A stretch of DNA of 64,000 nt from Abelmoschus esculentus (lineage: Eukaryota > Streptophyta > Magnoliopsida > Malvales > Malvaceae): NCBI GenBank assembly GCA_035048815.1, contig JAUCBN010000043.1:501001-565000 (forward strand), in the 5' to 3' direction. A program made the translations under genes and the position numbers. The notes below the pieces were generated by a model. The model had not been told where the DNA came from. It ran no database searches and saw only the letters and a list, made by a program, of their open reading frames with translations. Of the stretch, positions 23,093 through 35,836 are shown piece by piece (the first letter of the stretch is position 1; every line of letters starts with the position of its first letter).

Positions 23093-25187
23093 TCAGTGTC
23101 TTCTATCCTGAAATTTTCAGTAGGGATGGTCAAGATACAGTTGCAACAAGTTACTATCCTCTAGCATCTTGGTAAATCCAGCACTATATTTGATATAAAG
23201 TTGGTCATTTATAAAAGAATGTGTAGCTAGTGATTAACGGGTCATCGACTCATCGTAACAAAAGTATCGGAATCAAACCTGTCGAGGAATGGGATACTCT
23301 TCTGATTCAAGCATACGAACCACCTGACTCATCTTTGGTCTTTTATCTGCATCAGGATCGACACATCTCAATGCAGTCAAGAGAGCTCGTTTGAGAGCAC
23401 TAGTGTGAGGTCTAGTCTCTAAGTTAGGGTCCACTACTTCCTCGGAACGTCTGAGTTGAACCATCATCTTTAGCCATTCAACCATATTTACCTGAGAAAT
23501 CACCACACAACAGATTTAATGATTGCAATATCTCATAATAACAAATAAAACCTCCGGATAAGAACAGCGTGTAAAACTATGGTGACAAGGAAGTGCTCTT
23601 CCGTACCTCTGGCTGAGGGCGACCGTAATCTACTGGGTACCTTCCTGTAATTGCTTCTAAGAGCACAACACCAAAGCTATAAACATCACTCTTCTCGTTT
23701 AGGAGGCCGGAATTGGCATATTCCGGAGCAACATAACTGGAAAATCATGCAAGAAGGAGAAAGGGATTACATTCGAACCATACAAATCCTGTCTCCAAGA
23801 GAGAAAAACTAAAAAGGGGAATAAATGGGAAAGAAAGTTGAGGCAGATGATTGTAACTGAATGCTATTGTTCTCACCCATAGGTACCCATAACTCTAGTT
23901 GAGATATGACTTTTCCCATCGCCTAGCAATTTGGCCAGACCAAAGTCTGATATCTTAGCATCAAAGTTCTCATCGATCAATATATTACTCGACTTTATGT
24001 CTCTATGTACAACTTTCGGTTCAATAGCCTCATGCAAATAAGCCAACCTGCAACATTTAGTTTTTGAATAGCAAATGAGATAAAAGCACTAGTAAGCATT
24101 CACAACAGAAATCTAGTTAAAGGAAGACTTACGCCTTGGCAGTGCCGATAAGAATCTTTATGCGAGACTCCCAGGTAAGATATCCCTTGTGAGACATATC
24201 TCCACGGAGCCATTGCTCCAAATTTCCATTATTGACGTAATCATACACCAACATCCTAGATTTTGTAGCAGAAAGTTTACAAAAAACATTAGTGAAGAAC
24301 TAATTCATTTCTATGCAACCTGGATTATCAGAACACTGTCACATAAAACCAACATGGTACCTTTGTGTGCCCTCAATGCAGTACCCAAGAAGTCGAACCA
24401 AGTTTTTATGCCGCACATGGCCGATGGCTTCAACTTCCACCCTGAAATCCTTGTCAGCTTGTCCCCTAAAAATAAACAGAAGCACTATCAGCTAGCTAAC
24501 CTCATAAGCTATGGTTTAATTTTCCATAGAAATAGGCTTTGAAGCCTTCAATGCAACATACGGATTGTTAAGGAGCTTTTTGACAGCAACGGCAGTTCCA
24601 TTAATCAGATTGCCCCGATAAACAACTCCATACCCACCATCACCAATAATATTATCCTTTGAAAACCGGTTAGTCGCAAGTTGTAGGTCTCTTAGAGTGA
24701 ACCAATGACCCCAGCCTACTTGTGACAATTCAGGCAGGCCAGAAAAAGGTGAAGGGGCAGTCAAAGGATTCGAAGAAGGCCCATGTTTAGAAACTTCCCC
24801 AGTACCTCCCCCTTCTCCTAGTTGACCCCCTTTAACATCTTTCTCTAAACGATTAAACGAACCAGACTGGCCACAATTATCTTCATTATCAACGCTAAAC
24901 CGTACCTTCTCTGAATCTCTCTCACTAAATTTATCATTAACGGGGTTCATACCACCATTGTTTGCTGAAACCTGATCAACACTTATCTCTTTAACTACCT
25001 CTACAACATAAGGTTCTTTCCTTACAGGAAGGATGTCATTAGCCCTTCGGGTTTTCTTCCGAAAACTAAGCCATAGAGATACACCGAGGATAACTAAAAA
25101 AAGCACCACTAAGCAAATTACAATCAGCACCCACAACTGCAAACCAATGTATGTTTTTGACAAACTTCTGTTCAGATCAGAAGCCAT
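23093..25187 (-). CDS. Receptor-like protein kinase with short N-terminus (At3g17420/At5g18500 type)
   Basis: Membrane Ser/Thr kinase of the plant RLK superfamily. Exons in transcript order: 24562-25187, 24361-24465, 24133-24255, 23877-24047, 23607-23736, 23279-23491, 23093-23107 (460 residues). A short N-terminus is followed by one membrane segment (about residues 19-40), a Ser/Gly-rich juxtamembrane region of about 120 residues, and the kinase domain from about 180. The glycine loop is IIGDGGYGVVY, then VAVKK, HRDIKSSN and DFGLAKLL, and the activation segment reaches GTYGYVAPEY: an RD kinase with all key residues. The last coding exon is only 15 nt, DRRH then TGA. Relatives continue DRRHRR.. 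for a further 30-40 residues from memory, so the tail looks truncated by one base change. A leader intron (about 25208-26145) is supported by GCAG|GCTTC and CGAG|GTTTG. Confidence 0.92.
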
Positions 25188-25207
25188 TTTAACCAACACC
25201 AAGAAGC

Positions 25208-26145
25208 CTGCAAAAATGTTCAACTAAAACAACTTAAAACCACAATCTGCAACTAACAATAAAAAAACTGTCTAAATATTGCATTTATTCATAATCTTAC
25301 TTGACTTTTGAGTACAAGCACTAACTCCAATAACCATAAGAGCATATTGTGCTGATAATGCAAAGGTATTATTCTCTTTAGGTGCCGTTGAAGTACATAT
25401 GCATCCTCAACAGAGCCTAGGGGTGCCTGTTGAAGCTGCTAAAGAGTGGGCATCATGCCACTATAGAACCGACGTACGGCATCCGAAAAACTGTCGAGTG
25501 ACATACTATAGTGAATTTAAGAGGCACTCTTAGCTGTCTTTAGAGCTGGGAAACGAAACATGCACTGGTTCTTCAATAGCACCCAAAGAGGACAATACCT
25601 CACGATCATAATATACTTTTTTATGAAGTAGAGAAATAATTACAATCCCAAGACAAATGTCGGGATTCAAACTCAGACAACAAGAGATAATATGAGCATC
25701 CTTGACCACTCGACAATTAAAAGATCTCATCATAATACGCTTTAACAGTTAGCATAACCCATAATTCACAGTAAACAAGGGCAGTAGGAAAGCAAAGCAA
25801 ACATTGAAACATAAGGCACAACATATTGATAGGAAAAATTAGACCTTGAACCAAAATCAAGTTTCCCAAAAAACACCCAACGACCCTTCAGCCACAGAGA
25901 GAAACTAAAAGAAAATCAAAGAAAACCCAGAACTTTCTCAAATGATAAACTAAATATCAAAATCAAATAGAAATGGGAATCAGAATTCCAACATATACTC
26001 TACATTTAAACAAATCACCCCACATAAATAACCATTCAGACTGAACCAGATATCAAATTTTAAACCCAAAAACGAAAGAACAACCCAATTCAGCAGAACC
26101 AATCAGAAACTCAAAACTTCAAGCAAATGAATCACAGCAACAAAC
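25208..26145 (-). other. Probable 5' UTR intron of the receptor-like kinase
   Basis: On the minus strand the donor CAACGAG|GTTTGT (26145) and the acceptor TTTTTGCAG|GCTTC (25208) bracket a 938-nt stretch without coding features. The first leader exon would run from about 26280 to 26146. Confidence 0.5.
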
Positions 26146-26289
26146 CTCGTTGAGAAATGGGTTCGTCTCAAAATTTAGGACTCTGGTCTGGATCTCTGAC
26201 AAATGGAGGGTTGGAATGGTGAAGCAGCTTGAACAACAACAACAACAGCTGGAATTTGAAACCTTTTTTCTCTCTTTGCTGTGTCTTCA

Positions 26290-26998
26290 GTTTCTATATT
26301 ATATTATATAGGAAAGATATTCCATATTGGTGATGAAAGTGACATATTATCCGAAAGTCATCGCAGAATGCATTTAAATAACAGTTAAAAAACAAAAAGC
26401 AGTTAATGGGTCTTTTTTTAATCTCTAAATTTAATTGGAATCCATTCTGATTTTGGTAAAAAATGATCTCTTTTCCCCTCATTATATTCTGTCATCAGCT
26501 TAGCTACTGTAGTTTTTATTTATCAGTCAAACATTTGTTTTTTTCCTGGAGAAAAACAACTTAGAAAGTTGAAATGAAGAAAAAAACAAAAGAGTAAGAT
26601 CATCAATGTGATCTAGATGTTTGCTTTTAATTTGAATTCCATTTTTAAATGTTGTTTCGAAGTTAAACAAATTTTTTTAACGGATTAATTGTCGAACGAA
26701 AAAATAATATTAAATAATTAGTTTGAACACTTCAAACAAACATTATATATGTATTTGGAACTAATTCCGAAAACACAAAATTATTGTTGTAGTCTTTGTC
26801 CGAAGTATACTTTGTATATAAATACATACAATCGTACATACGTATGTATATACATACATATGCTAATTAAGTAGTTGGAATGGGTCCATTAGTGTAAACT
26901 CAACTGCTTCCAAGCCAGATCCTCAAAGCCTACGTGCCGGATTCCTTCATGTATCACTACCAAACAGACAGGATTGTCATAAAAATCATATTACTATT
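26290..26998. other. Intergenic/promoter region of receptor-like kinase
   Basis: AT-rich. It contains a (CATA/CGTA)n-like stretch near 26820-26860 and a less AT-rich patch at 26880-26970. No gene is visible. Confidence 0.4.
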
Positions 26999-27445
26999 AG
27001 GGTAAATTACATAAATAGCCACCGAAATATTTAAAGATACATATTTTGGTCATCAAGTTATGAAACTCGTCAAGACTATTAAATTTATTAAATTGACATA
27101 TTTTGGCATTACTGTTAAAATCCTAACTGAAGGATGACAGGGGAGATGATGTGGCAGTTAACAAAATCTTATAAAATTATACATTTAATCCATATTATTT
27201 ACTTATTATGTTAATTTGGTCCTAATTTTAATTTAATTAAATATAATAGATAAATAATATGGATTAAATATATAATTTTTATAAAATTTTGTTATCTATC
27301 ACATCACCCTCTATTAAAATTTTAACGAAAGAGACTAAAATATGTCAATTTAATAAGTTAAATGGCCTGATTGACGGGTTTCATAGTTAAATGACTAAAA
27401 TAGGTATCCCCAAATATTTCAATGACCATCTGGATAGTTTACCCT
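26999..27445. mobile_element. Long-TIR foldback MITE
   Basis: The element is almost completely palindromic over about 447 bp. The left end agggtaaattacataaatag pairs with the right end ..ggatagtttaccct. Inward pairs include ggtcatcaagttatgaaac with gtttcatagttaaatgac, and taatccatattatttac with its complement near the centre. Target duplications are unclear, so I do not assign the superfamily. It has no coding capacity. Confidence 0.7.
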
Positions 27446-28775
27446 TGTTTATTATATTGGGTCTAATTACGTAGTACATCCTTCATACATATTTTTAATA
27501 TAAATTTCATAAAAAGAATATTATCGTCTTCCTACTGAAATTACTTATTAAGATCTCGAATTATCTTTAATCTCTTTACTCTATATCAAAACAATTATAC
27601 TTAAAATCTTAATTATTTTTTTAATTTATCTACTTAATTTGATTTTTGAAAGGTTGATTGATGTAATCATGCATGTAGCTAATTAAACTAGGCCCCTCCC
27701 CAAATTAAATACTTTAAATCCAAAAAATCAGGGATGTGATTATGAGCTGTCTTACATCCTAACAACAATATATTTTGTGTACAAAATATAAAGTTTGTTT
27801 AAAGGGGAGATTCTTAATCTTAATTATGTATTTTATTTGTCTAATTACAATGAACCTTAAGGAAAGTTGTAGGGAAAAACTAAACATTTTACCTAACTAG
27901 CAAGATACCCTCCTAAATGCTACATGTTTAGAGGCTGTTGTGATTTATACATTAATTAATGTTTAAAAGAGTGCAAAACCGATTAAATTCGACTTATTCG
28001 ATCGAATTAAAATAATTTAGTTAGTTAGATTTTAGTTTTAGTTCAATTTAAACACCTTAATTTTAAAATATAGGTTTTGTGTCGGTGCAGTGTTCTCCCT
28101 TCATCCTTTGCAAGTTCGTGGACCCATTCCCCTAGGATTTGTGTACACAAATATATCTCTGATGGGCCCGAATTTGTAATCAGAAATAAAATTAGAATTG
28201 AATATTAAAATTAATTAAATATTAGAATTTTAAAATATAAAAATTTAATGGGGTAAAATTAATTTATATAATACTTAAATTTTGTAAAATTTAAAACATC
28301 ACAAAAAAAAAAAATTATCTACATTAAAATTCTTTAAAAAATAAAGATTAATTTATAATTTTGAAATTCTTTAGGGACCAATTAGGCCTTTTTGGACTCT
28401 TCTTCCGCTCCACCACTAATGATGAAGCGATTATTAATGAAATAATAAATAATCAAAACCGCTGCAAAACTGAATTTAAATGATTGTAACGAATTAAATT
28501 AGAACATAATAGTTAGTAAACTCCTTGAAAATGTTTGTCTAGAACTCTAAAGGACACTTTAAGAACGTACTTATAAAACTTAATATTGAGTTTACTAATC
28601 CGATAATCTTTATATAATTTATTGTTAATTTTAATTATTCATTTTAATTAATTAACGATAAAAATTATAAAATTTAAATTTTTTATATTATGTAACCTCA
28701 ATCTATATTAAAATATTTTCGTCTTAATCGATCGATTAAATATGATAAATCCCTATCTAATTGCATGATAAGTAA
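27446..28775. other. Intergenic AT-rich region
   Basis: No gene is visible. The patch at 28080-28170 is less AT-rich but has no recognisable content. Confidence 0.4.
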
Positions 28776-29034
28776 GAGAAATTATATCATAGGCCCGACT
28801 TACCACGTCAGTCACGGTCTCATCCAATTATAACCACCCACTTCACCACTATCTTCCAACTCTTCTTTTTTTTTTTCAGCCAATGAATCTTCACTCATAT
28901 TTTCCATGTCATTTTAAAAATATAATTTCTAGAAATTATATTAATAACATGATTGATTAGTGGTGGAATAAGTAATTTTTATTAGTCAAAAACCATGACT
29001 GACGTGATAAACCGAGCCTGTGATATAATCTCTC
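28776..29034. mobile_element. Mutator-type MITE, copy 2
   Basis: The terminal repeats gagaaattatatcataggc and ..gcctgtgatataatctctc are inverted copies. The flanking 9-mers gataagtaa and gataattaa match at 8 of 9 positions. Internal sequence (aatgaatcttcactcatatt..) matches copy 1. Confidence 0.75.
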
Positions 29035-30230
29035 GATAATTAAAAAGACCTCATTTCCCCTTGCATTAAGCCAACTTAATTATACAATACAAAATAATCA
29101 CTTTTATTATTATATTATTATTATTATACTTTTATCAGTATAAAAAGCCAATAATAAATATTTTAAGTGAGATGGATAGAATGATAATTATGTTTTTTTT
29201 CTGGGAGGATAATTCAGCACGAAAAACATGGAATGAGTGGCTAGCTTTTAGAAGACGAAACATATATTTATTAAGCGATTAAAAATAATATATTTTTGCC
29301 GTCGACTAACCTGATTTGTATTTATATTTGTGTTCATGTTAACACGTACCATCACATTCTTTTTTAGGCAAAATCAAATGTTTTTGTTTACCCAATTCAC
29401 GCTTCAACCCTTTTCTTTTACCTTTCTCTATTTTTGCCACTTCTCTTCAAACCTTGGCTTCAACCCAATCTCCAACGTGAATCACCTCAACGTAATATTA
29501 CATGTTTAGTTGACTACGATAATTAATATAAATAAATTATTTTATATATTTTTATATCAACTCCAAAATATTCAAACATTTGAGTTTTTTAAGTTGAGGG
29601 TAAGACTAATTTTGGAAATATAAGGGTTTAGGTTTATTTTTAGTATTATGAAGACATTTGAAGAATAATTAAGAAAATAGGTTAATAAAAAGAGGACTTT
29701 GTCACCTTCTCTTGGCGAGGTCTTCTCTATCTTCCTAATTAAATGAAGAACACACCAAGAGAAGGTGACGAGGTACTGTTGATCCATTTAATTTATTCGG
29801 CTCGATTAAACCAACTTAATGTGGCCGAGAAAAAGAAAGAGGACCACGGAGATGGCGAGGTATTGTAGTTTTTGACCTATATCTTTAATTATTCCTCAAA
29901 CTCTTTAAAACCCTAAAATTAATCCCAAACAACAATATTTCCTAAAATTTTGATTTCAACCTTTAGTTATGAGGTAATTTCATTTTGGGTTCATGCTATT
30001 TAAGATTTAGGTTCATGTTATTTAAGAGTTAAGATATTCAGGTTTGAAGTTCGAATTTTTAAACACATTATTTCGAGTCATAAATATTATGAATTTAATA
30101 TCATAATTAATTCAGTTGAATTGTATTTAAATTCGAATCGTGCTTTCGAGTTGGTTGGAAAAGTTGCAACTATTTAGTACTATTAGACAACAGTCTCATA
30201 GTAACCGTAATAGTAATTATGCTTTAATGG
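29035..30230. other. Intergenic region with a 15-bp inverted repeat
   Basis: Mostly AT-rich. A perfect 15-bp inverted repeat (gtcaccttctcttgg at 29701-29715, complement at 29755-29769) has a 39-nt loop. No gene is supported. The distal end is the likely promoter of the translocator gene. Confidence 0.45.
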
Positions 30231-30491
30231 AACATAGAATTGCTAAAATAAATCGTACCCTCTTTGCCTAAGGTTATCACTTATCTCCATCACCATCTGA
30301 TTCATCTGAATCTGATCTGCCAGATTTCCCCAGATTTGCTCCTTCCTATAACTATTTCCTCTGATTTTCCTTAATATCACTAATAATCAGATAATTTTAT
30401 GCATCAGAAACAGATCTCTCCGCCTCCCGTTCTCCATTTCGATTTCCCCCTTTTTCTCTCGACATTTTTATATTGTTATTCGTTAAATTAG

Positions 30492-30822
30492 GTGAGATTT
30501 CCTTCTCAAATTTCCGATTTGCCTACATTCTTCGTTTAATTAATCATGAATGCTATCTGAATGCATCTGTTGTTTTTGCTAATATTCTTTAACAAAGATT
30601 TGTCGTTTTCAGGTGTAATATTTGGTTTCGAGGACGCATCGAGTAAGATAATCTCAGTGTTTTCTCATTTGGGGAAAAAGAAATTTTACTGGTAAGTACT
30701 CTTCTTATTTCTGGTTTGCCCATCGGAGAAAGAAATTTTAATGACAAATTATTGATTTATTTTTGTGTTAACTGCTAAAATGATGGATGGTTTGCTGATA
30801 ATGAAATGATATTTCGTTCTAG
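30492..30822 (+). other. Split 5' UTR of the translocator gene
   Basis: Splice motifs suggest a leader exon ending at 30491 (TTAG|GTGAGA), a second leader exon 30613-30691 (TTTTCAG|GTG.., TACTG|GTAAGT), and the ATG-bearing exon from 30823 (TTCTAG|GAAAGG). The transcript would thus have two leader introns. Confidence 0.5.
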
Positions 30823-30831
30823 GAAAGGAAA

Positions 30832-33800
30832 ATGATAAACAAGGCGCTTGTATTGACATATTTCTACCTATTGATCTACATTTCGCTTTCATCCGGCGTA
30901 ATATTGTATAACAAGGTAACTTTCCCCTTTTTCATTACTGTGTAAATTGTACTGTATAGTCTGTATTGTGTTGCTCTTTTCGTCCTTTACAATCTCATGC
31001 AACAAAATCCCATAGCTGATCAAGCTTTATTGATCCATTACTTGTAATAGTTAGGTTTAGGTTTTGGTTAAAACTAAAGCAAGTAATGACTTCTTTCAGT
31101 TTCATTTGGTTAGGAACTAGCTGTTCGTTGATGAAATTCATTCTCTCCATTTTTTATTGCAGTGGGTTCTGTCTCCCAAATACTTCAATTTCCCGTTTCC
31201 TATAACATTGACAATGATTCACATGGCATTCTCCGGAGTCATTGCTTTTTTCCTTATCCGTGTTTTCAAGGTATGACTGACATGCAACTAACTTCAATTT
31301 CTTTTCCATTTATTATTCCTTTTCATTTAATATTGCTAACTGTTGAATGCAAAACAACATACTCCCATCTCACCATTATATGCAACTAGCTCTTGGAATG
31401 CCAAGTTTCTACGATAAAATTTGTTTTTGATTACATGGTCCTCATTTCCAGAAGTTAGCGGTTCCTTTACTAGCTGAAACTAAAGATCCATTGGTTTTTT
31501 GTTGTGTATTTTGCTTACAGAAGCAAAATATAAATTTGAGAGCACTATCATCATGTTTCTGTTCAAGCTTCATCTTCCATTGTTTTGCCTAGATTTGTAA
31601 TGCATTTTCTTCTCCCTCAATCTTACCATGCAGGTTGTTGCTCCAGTCAAAATGACATTTGAAATGTAAGTACTATTCTTTATCTAAAATAGCTGCTATC
31701 ATTCTCACTTACGTCTTAGCTACAGGAACCATGTTCTATTTCCTAAACAAATGTTCTTCGTGTTGCAGATATGCAACATGTGTAATACCTATAAGTGCCT
31801 TCTTTGCATCAAGTCTCTGGTAAGAACTTAACTGTGGTATGACTGAAATTCTTGTTTGGTGTGTGATGTACTGTTTTCCATATTAAGATGGTGTGCTGTG
31901 TAATGAGTTACTTCTGTCGGCAAAAAAGTATAAGCGTACTGCTTAAAAACCCTGCTGATCGAGGAGTATTACTTGTTAGCTTGTTGCTTGTTTCTGACTC
32001 TTCCTTTCGTGAGAGACATTGTTCCCCAATGGATCTGTCTGCTTTGCTCTCCTAGTAGTTGTCAAGGAGTTGCTGCACCCAAGCTGTTGGGTTGACTTGA
32101 GTTTGTGAAAATTCAGAATTAACTTTGAATCCAATAAACCTAAATGATTAGTTTTAAGCTCAAATCAAGTATAGTGCAGTAGCAGTGCCTACTAGAAGTA
32201 TTATTTTATATCTTTTATTTTATCCTAATTTTTTTTGATTCACTATTTTATCCTAAACTTAAACCAAGGATAGCGGGGTTTCTCATAATGGTCAAGTAAC
32301 TTTGTCTGCATAATGAAGTTTCTTCACTAAGACGGTCTTAATTTGTTGAATTACTTCCATTTTCTCTTGCTCCCTGTTTTCATTTCTTAATGTCTGGCCC
32401 CAAAATTGGTTCTGACAGTACTGATTTGCTCTTGTTTTACTTGCATTTAAGCTGTTGAGGTGCCAAAAGGTTTCTGCTATAAGCTGCAAATTGCTTATGA
32501 TGTAGAGCTTGTTATGTACTGTCTTTGCAGAATTTTGACAACTTTGTTTTATATTACTGGCCTTTTTTTTGATATTGTTTTGCATATTCTATGCATCATC
32601 GTTCTTTTATTGTAAATACAGGTTTGGTAACACTGCCTATTTGCATATATCCGTGGCTTTTATCCAGATGCTCAAAGCTCTAAGTATGTGGAAACAAAGT
32701 GCATTATTTAATTACATCGCATGAAATCACTATAATTCTAATGTCTGTTTGTGTTTGCGGTATTACAGTGCCAGTGGCAACTTTTTTCATGGGTGTTATG
32801 TGTGGCACTGATAAACCAAGGTGCGATGTGTTCTTAAACATGGTGCTGGTCAGCGTTGGAGTTGTCATTTCCTCGTATGGGGAAATTCATTTTAATATAG
32901 TTGGAACAGTTTATCAGGTAACGGGCATCCTAGCCGAAGCTCTAAGGCTGGTCTTAACTCAAGTCCTCCTGCAAAAGAAGGGCCTGACTCTAAATCCAAT
33001 TACCAGCTTATACTACATCGCACCCTGCAGGTAAACTCTCTCCACTCCCTTTTTTGTAATAATTTTTAGTGTCCGCAACTCATACTTCTTCCAATAGCAT
33101 GGCAGTTAAGTGTCATCCCTTATATATAACTGTTACCCTTTTTTTTTTCCTTTCAGTTTTGTGTTTCTTTTTGTACCTTGGTGTTTACTGGAGAAGCCTG
33201 GGATGGAAGTTTCACAGATACAATTCAATTTCTGGATCTTCTTCTCCAATGCTCTTTGTGCTTTAGCTCTGAACTTGTCCATATTCTTAGTAATCGGAAG
33301 AACCGGAGCTGTCACCGTCAGGGTTGCTGGCGTTCTAAAAGATTGGATACTGATTGCCCTTTCCACTGTTGTTTTCCCTGAGTCCACAATAACAGGGCTC
33401 AATATAATTGGTTATGCCATTGGTACGTCTATACTCTGAATCATGAACATTACATATTTTCTTCTGTATTTTAGAAATTAAATTTGATGCAAACTCTTTT
33501 TATTCTCTCTCTCTCTCTCTTCAGCTCTGTGCGGTGTTGTCATGTATAACTACATAAAGGTTAAGGATGGTCGTGCTCCTCAGCTGCCTACAGATAGCAT
33601 TCCGGAGAGGTTAACAAAGGTCAGTCTTCACTTCTCTCAGTAGTCCTTGATGATCTGTTTTGAAGTACTACATAAATGCATAGCTTCTCACGTCGATGAT
33701 CTGTTTTCTCTTGTTAATATAGGATTGGAAGTTGGAGAAGAAGTCGACGGACATATTCATCCCAATTACCAGCAATGATACAAATGTAGGAAGCAACTTC

Positions 33801-33902
33801 AATACCTCTGAATTGAATGACGAAGATGCGCCTCTAATGTCATCATCAAGGCTATCGCATTTTGGGCGCCAACTCAGCAACTCGAGCTCTCAACGCTCAT
33901 AG
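30832..33902 (+). CDS. Probable sugar-phosphate/phosphate or nucleotide-sugar translocator (TPT family)
   Basis: A drug/metabolite-transporter-superfamily membrane protein of the triose-phosphate/nucleotide-sugar translocator type. It is likely in the Golgi/ER membrane because no plastid transit peptide is seen. Exons: 30832-30915, 31163-31270, 31634-31665, 31769-31819, 32622-32683, 32769-33030, 33157-33422, 33525-33619, 33723-33902 (379 residues). The protein starts directly with a hydrophobic helix, then YNKWVLSPKYFNFPFPITLTM, which is characteristic of the family. About ten membrane segments follow, with TVYQVTGILAEALRLVLTQVLLQ, ALNLSIFLVIGRTGAVTVRVAGVLKDW and a hydrophilic cytosolic tail with a Ser-rich C-terminus. 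From memory it matches the At3g17430/At1g48230 group. The transported substrate is not predictable from sequence. Confidence 0.9.
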
Positions 33903-35317
33903 AGACTAGAGATCATACGAATCTGACGAAGAATGAATTGCGTTAAATGGAAAGCCAACTCACATGGTCCCTACCCTCTAAGTTGAAGGTAAGGAAGATT
34001 ACTTCTTTTGCAAGGGATTTGATTGGTTCACTATAAAAAAAGGTAAGATCGATGTTATTGTAATTACTTTCGATTCGATTCTGTATGCATGCTATGGCAT
34101 GCCAAGATTTATCGCAAGCTCGGAGATTGCATAATTTAGGTGATAACTTATGAGACGGGATACGGTTACCGTAATATATAGCAGCCAACTGACTATTTAT
34201 TTGGGTAGGCTTGCAAGTTGCATCTCCTTCATTGACCTCTATTTGCATCACAGAGGAAATTTTATTAAATTAAAATAAAATGATCATTTTTTTAAATTTT
34301 CTTAAAATAAAGATGAAATTCATAATTAGACGGAGTTATAATTTGTATTGACAAATTAAAAAACAATAAATAGTAGATTTTCTTACAAAATTTTATGTTA
34401 AAAGTATTTTATTCAATTAACAAAATATTGACTGTATCTCAATTCAAAAAAAAAATGAGCATATGTGTAATGGTGAGAAATTTACAAATAATTTTATTGA
34501 TCACAAGTTTGATCCAGAATGATATTTTTTGTTATTTTATATAAAAGTTAAGAGAAATATATATATATATATATATATATAAAGATCATCATTGAGTCCT
34601 TTGTTCGAGTTATACCTATTATTATTTTACGTGTGAACTTTCTTTATATTTATTTTTATTTAAAGTTCTAGTTTGCTTCATAATTATTCTGAGTTAAGAA
34701 AATAACTATTTTTAGATAATTAAATTTTGTAGTGTTTAAACTTGGGATAGATGTGAACCGAAGACGAGATGCACTTTCTTATTCAATTTGCACGTGATTG
34801 ATTGATATAATTTATATTTATTTAGAAAAGATATCAATTCTTGTCGAATCTGACGTCTGAAACTCTCACGCAAGCAAAGACCCGAGTGTCCGATAAAGCA
34901 GTGTGCGTTATACGCGTGGACAATAAGAGCGATCGCTCCTTTAAAAAGTAAGGATTCAAAAATTTTAATAAATTATATTTATTAGATGATATAAATCTCA
35001 AAATTTATTATAATTTTTTTTAAAAAAATACTCTTAAAAATATGAGTTATAATTATTAAAACATCATAACTGTTTCTTAAATGTGACAATTGATTATAAA
35101 ATCCTATTAATTATTTTTATTACTATTGTTTCTGTAAAATCAGTAAAATCTTAAACAGACGTAATAGAAATGATTGCACAAGGACCCTTAAAAAAGAACA
35201 ATTACTTCTAAAGGTTATATTTTTAGAACTAAAGAGAGTTATAAATAATTGTTTTTAAGAATCACATTTTAATAAAATTATACAAGACTCTTAAAATATT
35301 TAAACTGTCCCTACTAC
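33903..35317. other. Intergenic region
   Basis: Holds the translocator 3' UTR (to about 34250), then AT-rich DNA with an (AT)n microsatellite at about 34556-34581. No gene is seen. Confidence 0.45.
34556..34581. repeat. (AT)n microsatellite
   Basis: About 12-13 uninterrupted AT units. Confidence 0.9.
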
Positions 35318-35518
35318 GAAAAATTATATCATAGGTTAGTCCCACCACCTGTTCATAAGACTAACCAATAAAAACTGCCAACTTCATCAATTTTTCTATT
35401 TCATAATTTTTTCTCAAGTTAATTTTCACTTGAAAAATTAAAAAATAATAAGATGGACAGTTTTTATTAGTTGATCCCGTAAATGACGTGGTGAGACTAA
35501 CCCATGATGTAATTTCTC
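35318..35518. mobile_element. Mutator-type MITE, copy 3
   Basis: The ends gaaaaattatatcataggtt and ..aacccatgatgtaatttctc are inverted repeats. Pairing continues inward (gtcccaccac / gtggtgagac). The flanking 9-mers ccctactac and gcctgctac match at 7 of 9. It lies about 320 bp upstream of the PDK start codon, so it may sit in that promoter. Confidence 0.7.
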
Positions 35519-35836
35519 GCCTGCTACAAAGTACAAACCAAACGATTCCTTCGCATGGAGATGAGATTTACAAATTGGCAAAAAGCATAGGGACCAGTTA
35601 CAAAATTTGACACGTTTATCGCACATTAACATTATCTAATTGAAATCTCTTTTTCTGTTTTGGCGTTTGCCGTTTGCCGTTTGCAGATTCTTTTCGATCT
35701 CCAATCCTCCATCTTCCTATGTTAATTTCGCGCTCCCTGTACAAAGTTTCTAGAAAATCGCATGTTGCTCGCCGACGCCTGGCCGAAGTTCTTAGCTGAA
35801 TTGTGACGGTGGTGGGGTGTGTTTTCAACGACGTTG

